This document shows, piece by piece, positions 45,220 through 54,724 of a stretch of DNA of 64,000 nt. Below the pieces are notes generated by a model. It was not told the origin of the DNA, did no database searches, and saw nothing but the letters and a program-made list of their open reading frames with translations. The position numbers and the translations under genes were made by a program. The stretch covers positions 10,044,001 to 10,108,000 of the forward strand of contig CAVNZM010000008.1 in NCBI GenBank assembly GCA_963693365.1, given 5' to 3'. How positions within the stretch are numbered: position 1 is the stretch's first letter; every line of letters begins with the position of its first letter. The DNA comes from Amoebidium appalachense (lineage: Eukaryota > Ichthyosporea).

Positions 45220-45533
45220 GGGGGAGGGGGGGAAGAGAGAGAACGAGAGAACCTCTCGCTCATTTGCCTTAGGCTCTCTTGCCTTTACCCCCCCCCCCCC
45301 CTCCCCCCCCCCCCCCCCCCCCCCTCCCCCTCCTCCCCCGGGGTGCCCATTCTTGCCAACGGCCCATACACATCTGCAATTGAGTTAGAAAAGGCACTAG
45401 CTGCAGAGGTGACCATTTGGTTATGTGCAAACGAGCATTAGGGCAATATACGCAGGAAGATTTGGTCGAAACCGTGTCAGCTGAATAGAAAAAATAAAGA
45501 ATGCCTATGTGTGGTTCATGTGGATGGGTGTTT

Positions 45534-45567
<34 letters not shown>

Positions 45568-45858
45568 CCCTCCCCTCCCCCCCCCCCCCCCCCCCTTTCT
45601 CCCCCCCGCGCCGGGGGGGGGGGGGGGGGGGGTAGAAGATTGTGGAACACAGCTGAACAGGCATGCACATTGTTTCTCTAACTAGGGGTGTGTTTCCATT
45701 GCAGCACAAAGGGACCTATCAGTGTGATTTCTGCCCCGCTGAGTGCCAACCCTACATGCGGGTCTTGGATCACATGAGGGAAGCCCACAACCAAGATGTT
45801 ACGTGCAAGGTGGGCCCCCTTGGTTATTTATGGGTAAATGCGTGTGTGGGTGTGTGAT

Positions 45859-45893
<35 letters not shown>

Positions 45894-45984
45894 ATGCATT
45901 TTCCATTGCTTTCTTCTTCGTATTATCTCTCTTCGTGCTTGTCTTTTTGCTTTCCCCCTCTCTCCCTCTCTTTTTTTCCTTTTT

Positions 45985-46059
<75 letters not shown>

Positions 46060-46525
46060 GGCTGCCGTAACCCGTTTTACTTTTTGTCATCTCTTTGTCG
46101 TTTTGTATATGAGCACGTTTTTGTGCTATGTTTTTTCATTGCTGCGTTTTTAACATCTCCTAGGCTGTTTTTTGACCTGGAGGGTTGGCCTGGTATGACG
46201 CTGTCAAAAACAAATGATGGGTTGGAAAGTGCGCGCAAGAGGCAAACTGGGTGTTTTTATTTAGGCACAGGAACTCCCCTTATGGTGAGGTTTGGTCAAG
46301 TGTCTCTTTCCTGCACGTTTCGTTTGAGGTCTTTTGGTTGTGTCATGCCTCCTCGTTTTTTCGTGTACCTTCTTTACTTTTGATCGTTTTAAATTTTTTT
46401 TTATTATTTTTTTTATTTTTTTTTTGGGCCAGTTATCCACTCCCACCACCACCACCACCACCACCACGGGCACAAACACCCACACACCTCCCCTCCCTCG
46501 CTCGCTCCCTCCCTTCCTCCCCTGA

Positions 46526-46560
<35 letters not shown>

Positions 46561-47844
46561 GCGCACACACACACACGCACACACACGTGCCGTCTTCTAT
46601 CAGGTGCAACCCTGCGGTCGTTTCTGTGGCAGCAGACGCCTCTTGGAGGAACACATGGCACAGCGTCACGCGGACAAACCCCGCCCCACGTCATCCCTCC
46701 GCGGTCCTGCACATGATGTCAGCCCCCCCGGACGCCCCTATTTCGCCAATCGCACGGACAGGTACAGGCAGGCAGACAGAGGGGACAGAGGGAGGGGCGA
46801 GGTTCGGGACACAAGATTCCGTCGAACATCCTCACATGCAGTCGAAAGACCCCCCATTCTTGGCGACCCTCCATTCCCAATTTATGAGGCCGGTGCAAAC
46901 AGCCACTCCCGGGATAGCCCTCGTCCGAATTTGGAAAATTTGGGTGTGTTTATGGGGCCAAGCTCCCGGGAAACTCTCATTCGACCCCCCGCCCAGTCCC
47001 TATAGACCCTCCTCCCACGGGTCCCCTCACGGGTCCAAGCCCAGCCCTACTATGAAGGAAAAGGGTGACAGGCTGGGGTCTGCCTTTCGCACATACAACA
47101 CCCCCCCCACCAGCCAACCCAGCCATGCAACACCCCCTACCAACCCCCCGAAATTGGGAAAGGAAAATCGATCCCGGCAATCGCCTACGGAAAACGATGT
47201 CCAATACCAATCCGGACGCCGGAACACCTCTGGGAAATATACGTCGGATCAAGGTCACGGTGCATACCAGGGGGATCGTGTGGAGTCTCGGGGGAGTATG
47301 GATCAGGCAGGAAATGAGTCCGAGCCCCCCGACACGGTGGACCGTCCCTCGAGCAGCCCTGGCCCCCAAGATCATGAGGATTACGAATACACCCCGAATT
47401 TGCGATATTCTCCGGATCACGCCCCGAGCTATGAACCCGACTACACCCCCACAGGTGATTATACCCCCCGGTACGAACACGGGGGGTACTCCCTAGACGA
47501 CTTGGATGACGACGATGAACCTCCCCCTTTACCCGAGTCCCCGGAGCCGGAAGACCCCGTCGACTACACCCCAACAACGGGAAATTCAGGCCGTGAGTAT
47601 CCGTCGCACGTTCACGAGGCGCAATTTTCATTGTACCCCCCTTCGGAGTCGGAGTCTGATCCGGCCCCTCAGCCAATCAGCAATGAGCCTCTGCCGGCCA
47701 TCCTCACTCTTGATCCTGAGGACTATCACGGGATGTTGGGTCTGGATAGGTATTACCAAAACCCCCCCCCCAAAATAATAATAATAATAATGATAATAAT
47801 GATAACAACAATAAGAATACACGTGTGCGCACACACGCATACAC

Positions 47845-47905
<61 letters not shown>

Positions 47906-47919
47906 GGGGAGGGGGGGGG

Positions 47920-47960
<41 letters not shown>

Positions 47961-48073
47961 ACGCACGCACACACACACACACATTCACACAACCCCCCCC
48001 CCCCCCCCCCCCCCCCCCCACCCACCCACCCACTGCCCTTTTAGGAGTATCTCCAACCGAGTGGTTCTGTGTC

Positions 48074-48105
<32 letters not shown>

Positions 48106-48291
48106 GTGGGGGGGGGGGGGGGGGGGGGGGGGGGGCTAATGTATCTTGCATCGACTTTTACTCTCCGACGTCTCCAATTTTTCGCCTCGGTTTTTAATGC
48201 CATCCAGGGACATTCATGCAAAGTATGTCCTTCCTTTCCTGGTCTTTGTTGGTATCGCTTGCTGAACACAGCCCCTCCCCCTCCCCCTCCC

Positions 48292-48328
<37 letters not shown>

Positions 48329-48459
48329 TTCCCCCTTCCCATACACCAGAACAAAATTGCATGCGCACACATCCCCATGCACGCACCGCGCACAAACACA
48401 TACACACACATGCACATGCGCGGACATGTACACCCACCCACAGACACACACGCGCGCGC

Positions 48460-48516
<57 letters not shown>

Positions 48517-48724
48517 ATACACACACACACGTACACGTACACACACGTACACGTACACAGGGACACGCACGGCGAGTGGCCCGAGCTCGCTGTCCTCAAG
48601 AAGGCCTATCGCAAGGCCGTGCTCAGATGGCACCCCCGACCGCAACAAAAGCCCGTATGCCACCTCATGCTTCCAGCGCATTCTGGAAGCATACCAGATC
48701 TTGGGTGGGGTGGATGATAGTTGA
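23144..48724 (+). CDS. Giant multidomain protein: disordered/charged N-terminus, WD40-like propeller, C2H2 fingers, C-terminal J domain
   Basis: Proposed exons: 23144-23245, 23395-23456, 25626-25697, 26825-26868, 27218-32516, 32630-35355, 36058-37070, 37777-37849, 38394-38438, 38875-38978, 39896-40000, 40892-40931, 41761-41881, 42384-42478, 42985-43135, 43549-43800, 44176-44375, 44753-44817, 45705-45809, 46604-47749 and 48561-48724. After discounting one surplus C in each of the last two exons the lengths sum to about 3,994 codons. Residues 1-1860 are disordered and Pro-rich; about 1860-2770 is a Lys/Glu/Arg-rich region with an [13 protein letters not shown] repeat; about 2770-3070 is Pro/Gln/Asn-rich. 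Then come a beta-propeller, six zinc fingers, an acidic Tyr/Pro-rich linker and a J domain. From 36058 to the stop the splice phases are consistent. The link across 32.5 kb is uncertain, so two genes are possible. No homologue with this whole architecture is known to me. A role bridging nucleic acid or protein binding to Hsp70 is inference. Confidence 0.65.
23905..23960 (+). repeat. Dispersed intronic repeat, 3' fragment of variant A
   Basis: It contains GTTATCCGT, then TAACGCATTC running into C-rich sequence, matching the 3' end of the 9215 copy. It lies in intron 2 of the giant gene. Confidence 0.5.
24021..24165 (+). repeat. Dispersed intronic repeat, variant B, with poly-C tail
   Basis: It contains ATGGGCTCTGTTCAAGTG, TTTGTGACGTTTTGTTG and CTCCATATTTCCAACCCTC, and ends TAACGCATACA followed by about 18 C. 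It is about 10 kb from the nearest EDC3 copies and in a different gene. Confidence 0.65.
24486..24587. repeat. (CA)n microsatellite
   Basis: A CA array of about 100 bases in intron 2 of the giant gene. Confidence 0.9.
24808..25340. repeat. Degenerate AAGC/AAAC minisatellite
   Basis: About 500 bases made of AAGC and AAAC tetramers in varying order, interrupted by a (CA)n block at about 25114-25148. It is intronic. All three frames on either strand stay open for long stretches because of the repeat, not because of coding. Confidence 0.85.
26992..27061. repeat. Uninterrupted (CCTG)n tetranucleotide, about 17 copies
   Basis: A perfect TGCC/CCTG array of 70 bases in the intron just upstream of the large 27218 exon, followed by a (GT)n run at about 27096-27128. 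Confidence 0.92.
32990..33450 (+). other. Arg/Lys/Glu-only low-complexity coding region
   Basis: Inside the giant gene, about 150 residues consist almost only of E, R and K in alternating ERER and KEKE blocks. Such sequence is expected to form an extended charged helix or remain disordered. The DNA is almost pure purine on the sense strand. Upstream (32690-32850) the same frame reads a [23 protein letters not shown] basic stretch. Confidence 0.75.
34640..35050 (+). repeat. Coding tandem repeat, about 16 units of SRDMEE-type peptide
   Basis: Within the giant gene, units of roughly 21-27 bases encode [13 protein letters not shown] peptides. Each unit carries CACGTG or a close variant, and many carry the full palindrome GTCACGTGAC. 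The last four or five units are nearly identical, which suggests recent expansion. Confidence 0.85.
36280..36462 (+). repeat. Coding repeat of RNYPPQ-type units (Gln/Asn/Tyr/Pro-rich)
   Basis: In the 36058 exon of the giant gene, RNY followed by Pro/Gln recurs about seven times ([23 protein letters not shown] and similar). This composition is typical of prion-like, phase-separating segments and of RNA-binding low-complexity tails. Confidence 0.75.
36950..43640 (+). other. WD40-like beta-propeller region of the giant protein
   Basis: Eleven exons (the end of 36058-37070 through the start of 43549-43800) encode about 320 residues in a repeating pattern of hydrophobic strands. Examples are [76 protein letters not shown] and [14 protein letters not shown]. 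The length and rhythm fit one six- or seven-bladed propeller. The GH..D and strand-d motifs are degenerate, so WD40 is the likeliest but not the only propeller class. Confidence 0.62.
42599..42626. repeat. (GA)n within a CA/poly-G intronic repeat block
   Basis: A short GA array between poly-G and CA tracts in the giant gene intron 42479-42984. It is one of many similar blocks (also 45166-45214, 47849-47901 and 47921-47956). Confidence 0.8.
43641..46683 (+). other. Cluster of about six C2H2-like zinc fingers in the giant protein
   Basis: Candidate fingers follow the propeller across five exons. They are [24 protein letters not shown] with a long insert then [61 protein letters not shown] ending REAH, and [19 protein letters not shown]. 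Spacings are irregular compared with TFIIIA-type fingers. They could bind DNA, RNA or protein. Confidence 0.65.
47712..48724 (+). other. C-terminal J domain (DnaJ-like), split by an intron
   Basis: Exon 46604-47749 ends [13 protein letters not shown] (helix I). Exon 48561-48724 continues [18 protein letters not shown] (helix II and the start of the HPD loop). After removing one C from the run at 48633-48637 the frame continues through DRN and an Ile/Leu-rich helix III to a TGA at 48722. J domains recruit and stimulate Hsp70 ATPase through the HPD tripeptide. The intron between helices I and II has canonical GT..AG ends. Confidence 0.8.
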
Positions 48725-49767
48725 AGAGTACGGTTACGTGGAGCTGTGGTGGAGAGGAGCGGATTCGTTTCTGTTTTTCGTTTTGTATGTATGCTTGTTT
48801 GTTTGTTTGTTTGGTTGTTTGTTTGCTTTTTTCTTGTTTCTTTTCTTGTTTTCTTTTTGGTTTTATCACTGTGTACAGCACATGTATCTTTATTAAGTGG
48901 TTTTCTATTTGCAGCGAAAGTGGTCTTTCCAGTCTTTTGAATGAAGGTGTGTGTGTGTTGGGTTTGGGGGGGGGGGGGGGGGGGGGGGTTGGTTATGATT
49001 TTTCGGTTTACCAATCGTGGGTAGTATGATGGGGCATGTAACGAGAAATGACGCGCGAACACAGTGTTGTTACTCTTTTCATACATGTAAGGTTGTAGGC
49101 TACCTTATGAATGGATGCAGCCTCTATCTACGATCATTATTATTTGCTTATGAGAATTGCGTGTATGTTTGGGGTGAGTTGTATTTTTGGAAAATAGTCG
49201 TTTATTGATACGCGCGGATTATATTGACACGGACCAACACACACGCTGGAGAAAGCCCTGGGTATCTCGTATATCTCGTATTTCGAATTTATCTCCTTTT
49301 TTTCGTATCATGTGTATTTCTACATGAAATGTCACTTTTTCTCCGTTGAAAATTACCGAATCGTGTGTATGGAATATGATGATGACCGTATATGTGAACA
49401 CTGGATGTATGAAGCTATCGGATTCAATAAATCTCCGTGCACTGTTTTGAATTTCTGGGCTTTAAAAGCCTGGTGTGGGTAAAAGTGTGGGTATAGTGTT
49501 CATTACTTGACAGACTTGCACATGTGCTCTCCGTTTCTGTACACAAAAGAACGAGCCCCGTGAACACTAAGACCCCACCCCGCCCTCCTCCCCCCCCCCC
49601 CCCCCCCCTCCATCCCCCAACACACACACACACACACACACGCTGCCACCACCACCACCCACACACGCGCGCACACCACGAAAAGGAACTAGAGTCCCCC
49701 CTCCCCCCCCCCCCCCCCCCTTGTTAACTCCTGTCCCCCATCATCTTTAAGTAACTGCATTGGGGGT

Positions 49768-49801
<34 letters not shown>

Positions 49802-49963
49802 CTCTTTCATCTCGCTCTACCTATCATAATTTGACGTTGTGTAAGGGTGTTGGCCTTTACTGCTGATAGCCTAAGGGTAGTGGGTCACGAGGGTGAGTGC
49901 AGGTTTGGGAGGCCTGTTTGGGAGGGGGGGAAGAGAGTGTGTGTGTGTGGGGGGGGTGGGGTG

Positions 49964-50001
<38 letters not shown>

Positions 50002-50340
50002 TGGGGAAGGGGGGGATGTGCATCTTCTGTTTGTGCAACGTTACCGTACTAAGGCTGCATGTTTATCTACATATAAGCTGCGCCACTGAATAAGCGATCT
50101 ATCTTTTCTTGCCAGTTCACCGGTACCGGTTACCCTAGATTGGTGAAGCCATGAAAACTATGGATCCCGGAAAACAACTTACCTCATACACATCTCCTTA
50201 AATGCTTACAACGTGGCTAGCTAATTTCAAGCGGGGCTCAACCCAACTTCGTGTACTTCATGAAAAGTTCCGTATACTTGAAAGAGCTCAGAAAAAAAAG
50301 ATCTAGAATCATATATGCATGTACAGTAGGGATATTACAA
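48725..50340. other. Region downstream of the giant gene, no gene recognised
   Basis: An AT-rich stretch (about 48725-49440) with an AATAAA at about 49425 that could be a distal polyadenylation signal. It is followed by poly-C, (CA)n and long poly-G tracts (49765-49801, 49970-50000). No coding sequence is supported here. Confidence 0.4.
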
Positions 50341-50347
50341 ACATCAT

Positions 50348-50613
50348 TCAGTCTCTTGCGTGTATAGTGCGCAAGTGGTATCTGATATGTGCCGACTGGG
50401 TAAACCTTGCCCCACATCTGAGAGAATCATTCTCACCAGATGCTATTCCACTGTTCGGCTCCGGGCTGTCAACGGGGTTAATCTGACCATGAGTGCCTGC
50501 ATGATTCTTCAGATGTAGAGTCATGCTCATGGAATCAGTTGTTGTGTAACCACAACCGTAAATGCACCATTCCACCATTGCGGCACTTCGGACTTTGTGC
50601 TTGGGCTTGCCTG
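50348..50613 (-). CDS. C2H2 zinc-finger coding fragment
   Basis: A minus-strand frame encodes a basic stretch (KPKHKVRSAAMVEW), a finger CIYGCGYTTTDSMSMTLHLKNH with C-x3-C and H-x3-H, and then SLRCGARFTQSAHIRYHLRTIH and a stop. In the second unit the first expected Cys is Ser, so it lacks one zinc ligand. The frame has no clear start and is probably a terminal exon. Possible upstream pieces exist on the same strand (about 50763-50690 and an ATG near 51130), but I could not join them in phase. It may be a small zinc-finger gene or a decayed one. Confidence 0.45.
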
Positions 50614-51354
50614 ATCTTGCATCAAGTTTTCTTTTGTGTTGCCTCCTATGACCATGGCTGTCTCAATCGAGCTCATGTTGCATTCCAAGCCTTGCACATC
50701 ACCCACCGTATGCGAAATTTCAGCAAGAATTGTTGGCCCGTTGTCGTTCATATTGCTGTCTAACAGGCTACCAGCATTAAGTTGTGTTTGTTCTCGTTAG
50801 ATCCTTGTCTTATTTCTGTTTTCTGATGTTGAAGTTCGGATGACGACAACCCCGACTCATGTTCAGCCCAGGCCCGAGTGTCAGGCTACATACGTTATAC
50901 AAGGATTGATTCCTGCGTTTCCTGCAAGCTCTTTGAGTGCTGCTCTTTTCCTGATTGTGCGGTCAAGGTGACCATCCTCTTTGCTGCAAGTATGTTTTCC
51001 TGTGGTTTCACACCATCCATTTGCGACCCTACCACCTATTGGAGGAGGAAATGTGAGCTGCAGTGTGAAGTGGTAACTGGGATGTTGCCTTGGTCCTCGA
51101 ACAAGATCCAGCTACAAGATCCATGGTAACCAATAGAATCAGTTGAAAGGTGGAACGTCGTCTTCGTCAGTTACGCAACCGAGCTACACAGCCCGGCCAC
51201 CACACTTTCTCATCTAACCCAGCACTTTCTTTCAAGAGTCTTTCTTTTCATTTCTTTATTTCTTTATCCCCTCCCGGCATCCCACTAAGGCTACGGTCAA
51301 TATAGCAATACTAATAATCATCTTTGCCACTATGTACACTTAATTATTTCAGGA

Positions 51355-51424
51355 GCCTCTTTGGCCTAGCGGGCACTACTCCCCTCTGACGCAAGTACCT
51401 CCGGGTTCGAATCCCATATTTTGC
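51355..51424 (+). other. tRNA-like sequence with A and B boxes (probable SINE head or tRNA pseudogene)
   Basis: TGGCCTAGCGGG at 51362 matches the RNA polymerase III A box and GGTTCGAATCC at 51404 is a perfect B box, at tRNA-like spacing. The flanking acceptor arms pair poorly (only 1-72, 2-71 and perhaps 7-66), and the T stem has three pairs. A functional tRNA is therefore unlikely. Confidence 0.5.
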
Positions 51425-51614
51425 AAACTTTGGCCCTCTCTCTTTCTCTCACCCTGCAACCGCAGGGCATTGCATGCATCATCCCTCCACTGCCCCCCTA
51501 CATGTGCCCCCACCAGCTGACAAAAGCTGCCGAGCCGGGGGGCAGCTGGAGGAAGTGGGATTCTGCAGGTGCTGGGCGGTGGCTACCGGAGAAAATTCAG
51601 ATCTCTTTCTTTTT

Positions 51615-51617
<3 letters not shown>

Positions 51618-51702
<85 letters not shown>

Positions 51703-51757
51703 CTGACTTGTGTGTTCGTACTTTTTTTTTTTTTTTTTTTTTTTGTGAAGGGGGGGA

Positions 51758-51788
<31 letters not shown>

Positions 51789-51856
51789 ATCCGGAGAGGG
51801 ACCTGACTTGTGTGTTCGTACTTATTTTTTTCTTTTTCTTTTTTTTTTTTTGTAAA

Positions 51857-51893
<37 letters not shown>

Positions 51894-52231
51894 CTGACTT
51901 GTGTGTTCGTACTTTTTTTTTTTTTTTTTTTTTTTTTCCCTTTTGTGAAGGGGGGAGGGGGGGGGGGGGGGGGGGGGGGGGGTAATGATCTGGCCCGGAG
52001 TGAGAAGGGGCTGTGTGGGTGTGGGTGTCACTTTGTGACACTCAGTGGGTGGGTGGATGGGTTGGTGTGTGGGGGGCCTGCAGGGGAGGGCGGGACTGGG
52101 AGCGCGGGGGGAGGGAGGGGGGGGGGGGGGGGGGGGTTGATCTGGCCCGGGCTGGGATATCGCGATGGGACTGGGTGGGTGTCTGGGTGCACGTGAGTAG
52201 CTGGGTGGGTGGGTTGGGGGAGGGGAGTGAA

Positions 52232-52265
<34 letters not shown>
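51618..52265. repeat. Tandem poly-T/poly-G modules
   Basis: A module of CTGACTTGTGTGTTCGTAC, poly-T and a long poly-G recurs at about 51703, 51806 and 51892. A related GATCTGGCCCGG motif recurs at 51987 and 52139. This is a higher-order tandem repeat built from homopolymers and is not coding. Confidence 0.7.
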
Positions 52266-52267
<2 letters not shown>

Positions 52268-52633
52268 TTCGAGATTGACCCGGGCTTGGGCATGAGTATG
52301 TGCATTCTCAAGAGAATTCAAGTTTATTAACCCATCCCCCTTGCAGTCAACTTATAAAAACAGCAGCCACAATACCTTTCCGTCCCTCAGTGTAAAGGGG
52401 GCGGAAGAACTGTTTCCTTCTCGTATATGCATCCAAATCAGAGTTTAAAGAAAACCAAGTGTGTAGCACCTAACACCGCCAACCATTCAATGAGTCCTAC
52501 TTTTTTTTTTTTAACAATCAAAAAAAAAAATGCGAACAAAAACTTAATTGATTTAAAGACACCGGGTCCCCTGCAGTAATTTGAGCTCATTACCTTTGAC
52601 TGTCTGGAAACCCAGAAGTCTCTCTCCCCGTCT

Positions 52634-52665
<32 letters not shown>

Positions 52666-52782
52666 TCTCTAAGGCCAAGGGCCCGGTGCTTGCAACAGTA
52701 AGACGGCAAATGAATTTTTCATAGCAGGCTATATACAATATTAATCAACAATTATTTACTAACCGAAAAGGTAGATGCATCC

Positions 52783-52919
52783 ATGTCCACTACATTTTCT
52801 GAAGAAATTGTCTTCGATGATCCCGCGGAGACCGCCATAATGCAACACAGTGACTGCGGATCCTCGTACCGTGACAGCACATCATGGGAATATTATCAAG
52901 ACGGCCAAAGTCCAAAAAT
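52783..52919 (+). CDS. Possible first exon of an unknown plus-strand gene
   Basis: ATG in fair context opens MSTTFSEEIVFDDPAET and about 30 more codons without low-complexity sequence, then meets a GTCAGT donor-like site. No downstream exon or family could be recognised, so this may be chance. Confidence 0.2.
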
Positions 52920-52952
52920 GGTCAGTCACTTTGAGTGCTGTCTCCCTGCCAG

Positions 52953-53151
52953 GCCGGCTCAACATACCTAAGTCTTGGAGACTTAAAAAAGGTCTAAAGC
53001 TGTCTCGAAAACTTCAACTGTTGAAGTTTTCGAGACAGCTTTAGACCTTTTTTAAGTCTCCAAGGCTTTGACAATGTACCCGCTGGCTTACGTAAGGGGC
53101 CGGGTCCAACTACTGTCACCTGCTTGAACATACAAGGTATGTTGAGCCGGC
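52953..53151. repeat. Foldback element: perfect palindrome with 45-bp arms plus outer 17-bp inverted repeats
   Basis: Bases 52974-53018 and 53020-53064 are exact reverse complements with a one-base centre. Outside them, 52953-52969 and 53135-53151 form a second perfect 17-bp inverted repeat (GCCGGCTCAACATACCT). The right side has an extra 70 bases between inner and outer arms, while the left has four. The nested structure fits a foldback or MITE-like element, or a replication-template-switch product. Confidence 0.88.
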
Positions 53152-53291
53152 ATATCATCAACGGTTTGTGTGTTATATTGTACGTAATTCCTCCCTTCTC
53201 CTCCTCCTCCTTTTTTTTTTCTTTAGCACGCGCGTGTGTATGTGTGTGACTCGGTGGAGGGGAGGGGGGAGGGAAGTGGGGCGAAAAGGGT

Positions 53292-53337
<46 letters not shown>

Positions 53338-53339
53338 CT

Positions 53340-53558
53340 GTGCATGCAGAATTAATTAAGCGGTGGAGCATCGATGATTGGGTGAATAAACTGACGTGCC
53401 AATCAGACAATTGGATTGCTGAAGCTGATGGTGGCACTGGTTGTAAAACCATGTTTCAACTAACCCAACAAAGGTGTAAGAGCCTGTCTGATGAACAATA
53501 TGGTGTAACTGTTTATGTTGTAAAACTTGGTCACAAACACCATATACATGTAAATTAA
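53340..53558 (+). CDS. Unrecognised short open reading frame
   Basis: About 70 codons of normal amino-acid composition (WSIDDWVNKLTCQ, then WIAEADGGTGC, ending GHKHHIHVN and a stop) directly follow a poly-G tract. There is no start codon in good context and no family match. It could be a terminal exon or a transposon fragment. Confidence 0.2.
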   Translation: MHAELIKRWSIDDWVNKLTCQSDNWIAEADGGTGCKTMFQLTQQRCKSLSDEQYGVTVYVVKLGHKHHIHVN

Positions 53559-53641
53559 ACGCTGGCGGAAGCCGCCTTGCGCGGGTTTGAACCGGCCAAA
53601 AAAGAGAACTTAGAAGGAAATAGAGTTTTCAGAGTCTAGGA

Positions 53642-53735
53642 TTCAGACACCAGCTGGCAGACCCCAACTTCTTTTCTACCATCCGTACTGTCACCTTCCA
53701 CGTGCACCGGTGCCCGCGCAGCGGGCGCCCAGACC
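53642..53735 (+). repeat. Diverged repeat, copy 1
   Basis: It starts TCAGACACCAGCTGGCAGAC and ends in the hairpin GCCCGCGCAGCGGGC (53712-53726). The same start and hairpin recur in copy 2 at 53947. Confidence 0.6.
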
Positions 53736-53784
53736 CACCCGAGAGAGTTTCTAGAGTCTAGATTTCTTTTTTGTCGACGTCTAG

Positions 53785-53941
53785 ATTTCAGATAATCCTG
53801 ATATTACTTCTATTGACAATCTGTTAAACCACCGTATGTTTAACGAGTTTTCTAGGGTGTATGATTATTTGAGCCGTTACCTTCTCCGTATCCGTGAGTA
53901 GGGGTTTCAATAAAGTCATTATAAAAAATAAAATAAAAAAT
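53785..53941 (+). mobile_element. 3' end of a non-LTR retrotransposon (5'-truncated)
   Basis: A 36-codon frame (53791-53901) ends NLLNHRMFNEFSRVYDYLSR, then YLLRIRE and a stop, resembling the C-terminus of a LINE-type polyprotein. An AATAAA follows at 53909 and then an A-rich ATAAAAAATAAAATAAAAAAT-like tail to 53941. The compact stop, signal and tail order is typical of a dead-on-arrival insertion. Family assignment is inferred from layout, not from a domain. Confidence 0.45.
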
Positions 53942-53946
53942 AGATA

Positions 53947-54044
53947 TCAGACACCAGCTGGCAGACCCCCAGTTTGCAGACCTACGTGTGACTGACCAAA
54001 CGCAACAGACCGCAGCTTCAGTTGGCGCCCGCGCAGCGGGCGCA
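53947..54044 (+). repeat. Diverged repeat, copy 2
   Basis: It starts TCAGACACCAGCTGGCAGAC and ends in GCGCCCGCGCAGCGGGCGC (54025-54043). Together with copy 1 it brackets the retroelement tail. Confidence 0.6.
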
Positions 54045-54059
54045 CAGCTACCTACTTGT

Positions 54060-54690
54060 GATAGAAAGGTGATGTTTAGTTTTTGGATTAAAGAAATTCT
54101 TTAGAAGGGGGTGGCCGCTGTTCCATGGGGGCCGTCCATAAAAACGAGTTGTACATGTGTGCATGCGGCTGACATCTGGCAGTGTTCACGTGTGTGTGTG
54201 TGACACTGTGTGTGTGCGTGTCTGTGTGTGTGTGTGGGGGGGGGGGGGGGGGGGGGGGGGGGGGAGGGGGGGGGGGGGAGACCTGGGATCTGGGCTTCCC
54301 GGGAAAAATTTGATAATTTCAGACACCCTAGGGCCTGATTCTTCACCCACAACCGCTCCATTCCCCCCCCCCAAAGAGAACCGGTGCCCCCCCCCGGTCC
54401 CCCTTTCCGGATTGGCACACACAGTCACCGTGTCAGTGACACATGCACAGTGTATCCACACACAAACACTATCACGTTTGCCAAGCTGCCAGCATGCACA
54501 AAATGCAACAGCCTACCAAAGCTTAAGCCTAGCAGCTCTCTTGTAGCTAGCTATATAATTTAGTGCACCAGATGCCTCGAAAGACTTTACGTCACCGTCT
54601 TTCAGGGCTCCAACCCCCCCCCCCCCCCCCCCCCCCCTTCCCCCTCACCTCGGAGTACCCCTCTGGCCCCGGCTTCTTTCCTCCACACAT

Positions 54691-54724
<34 letters not shown>

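Noticed and set aside
51355-51424. Functional tRNA gene
   Set aside because: The pol III boxes are present, but the acceptor stem does not pair, so it is recorded as tRNA-like.
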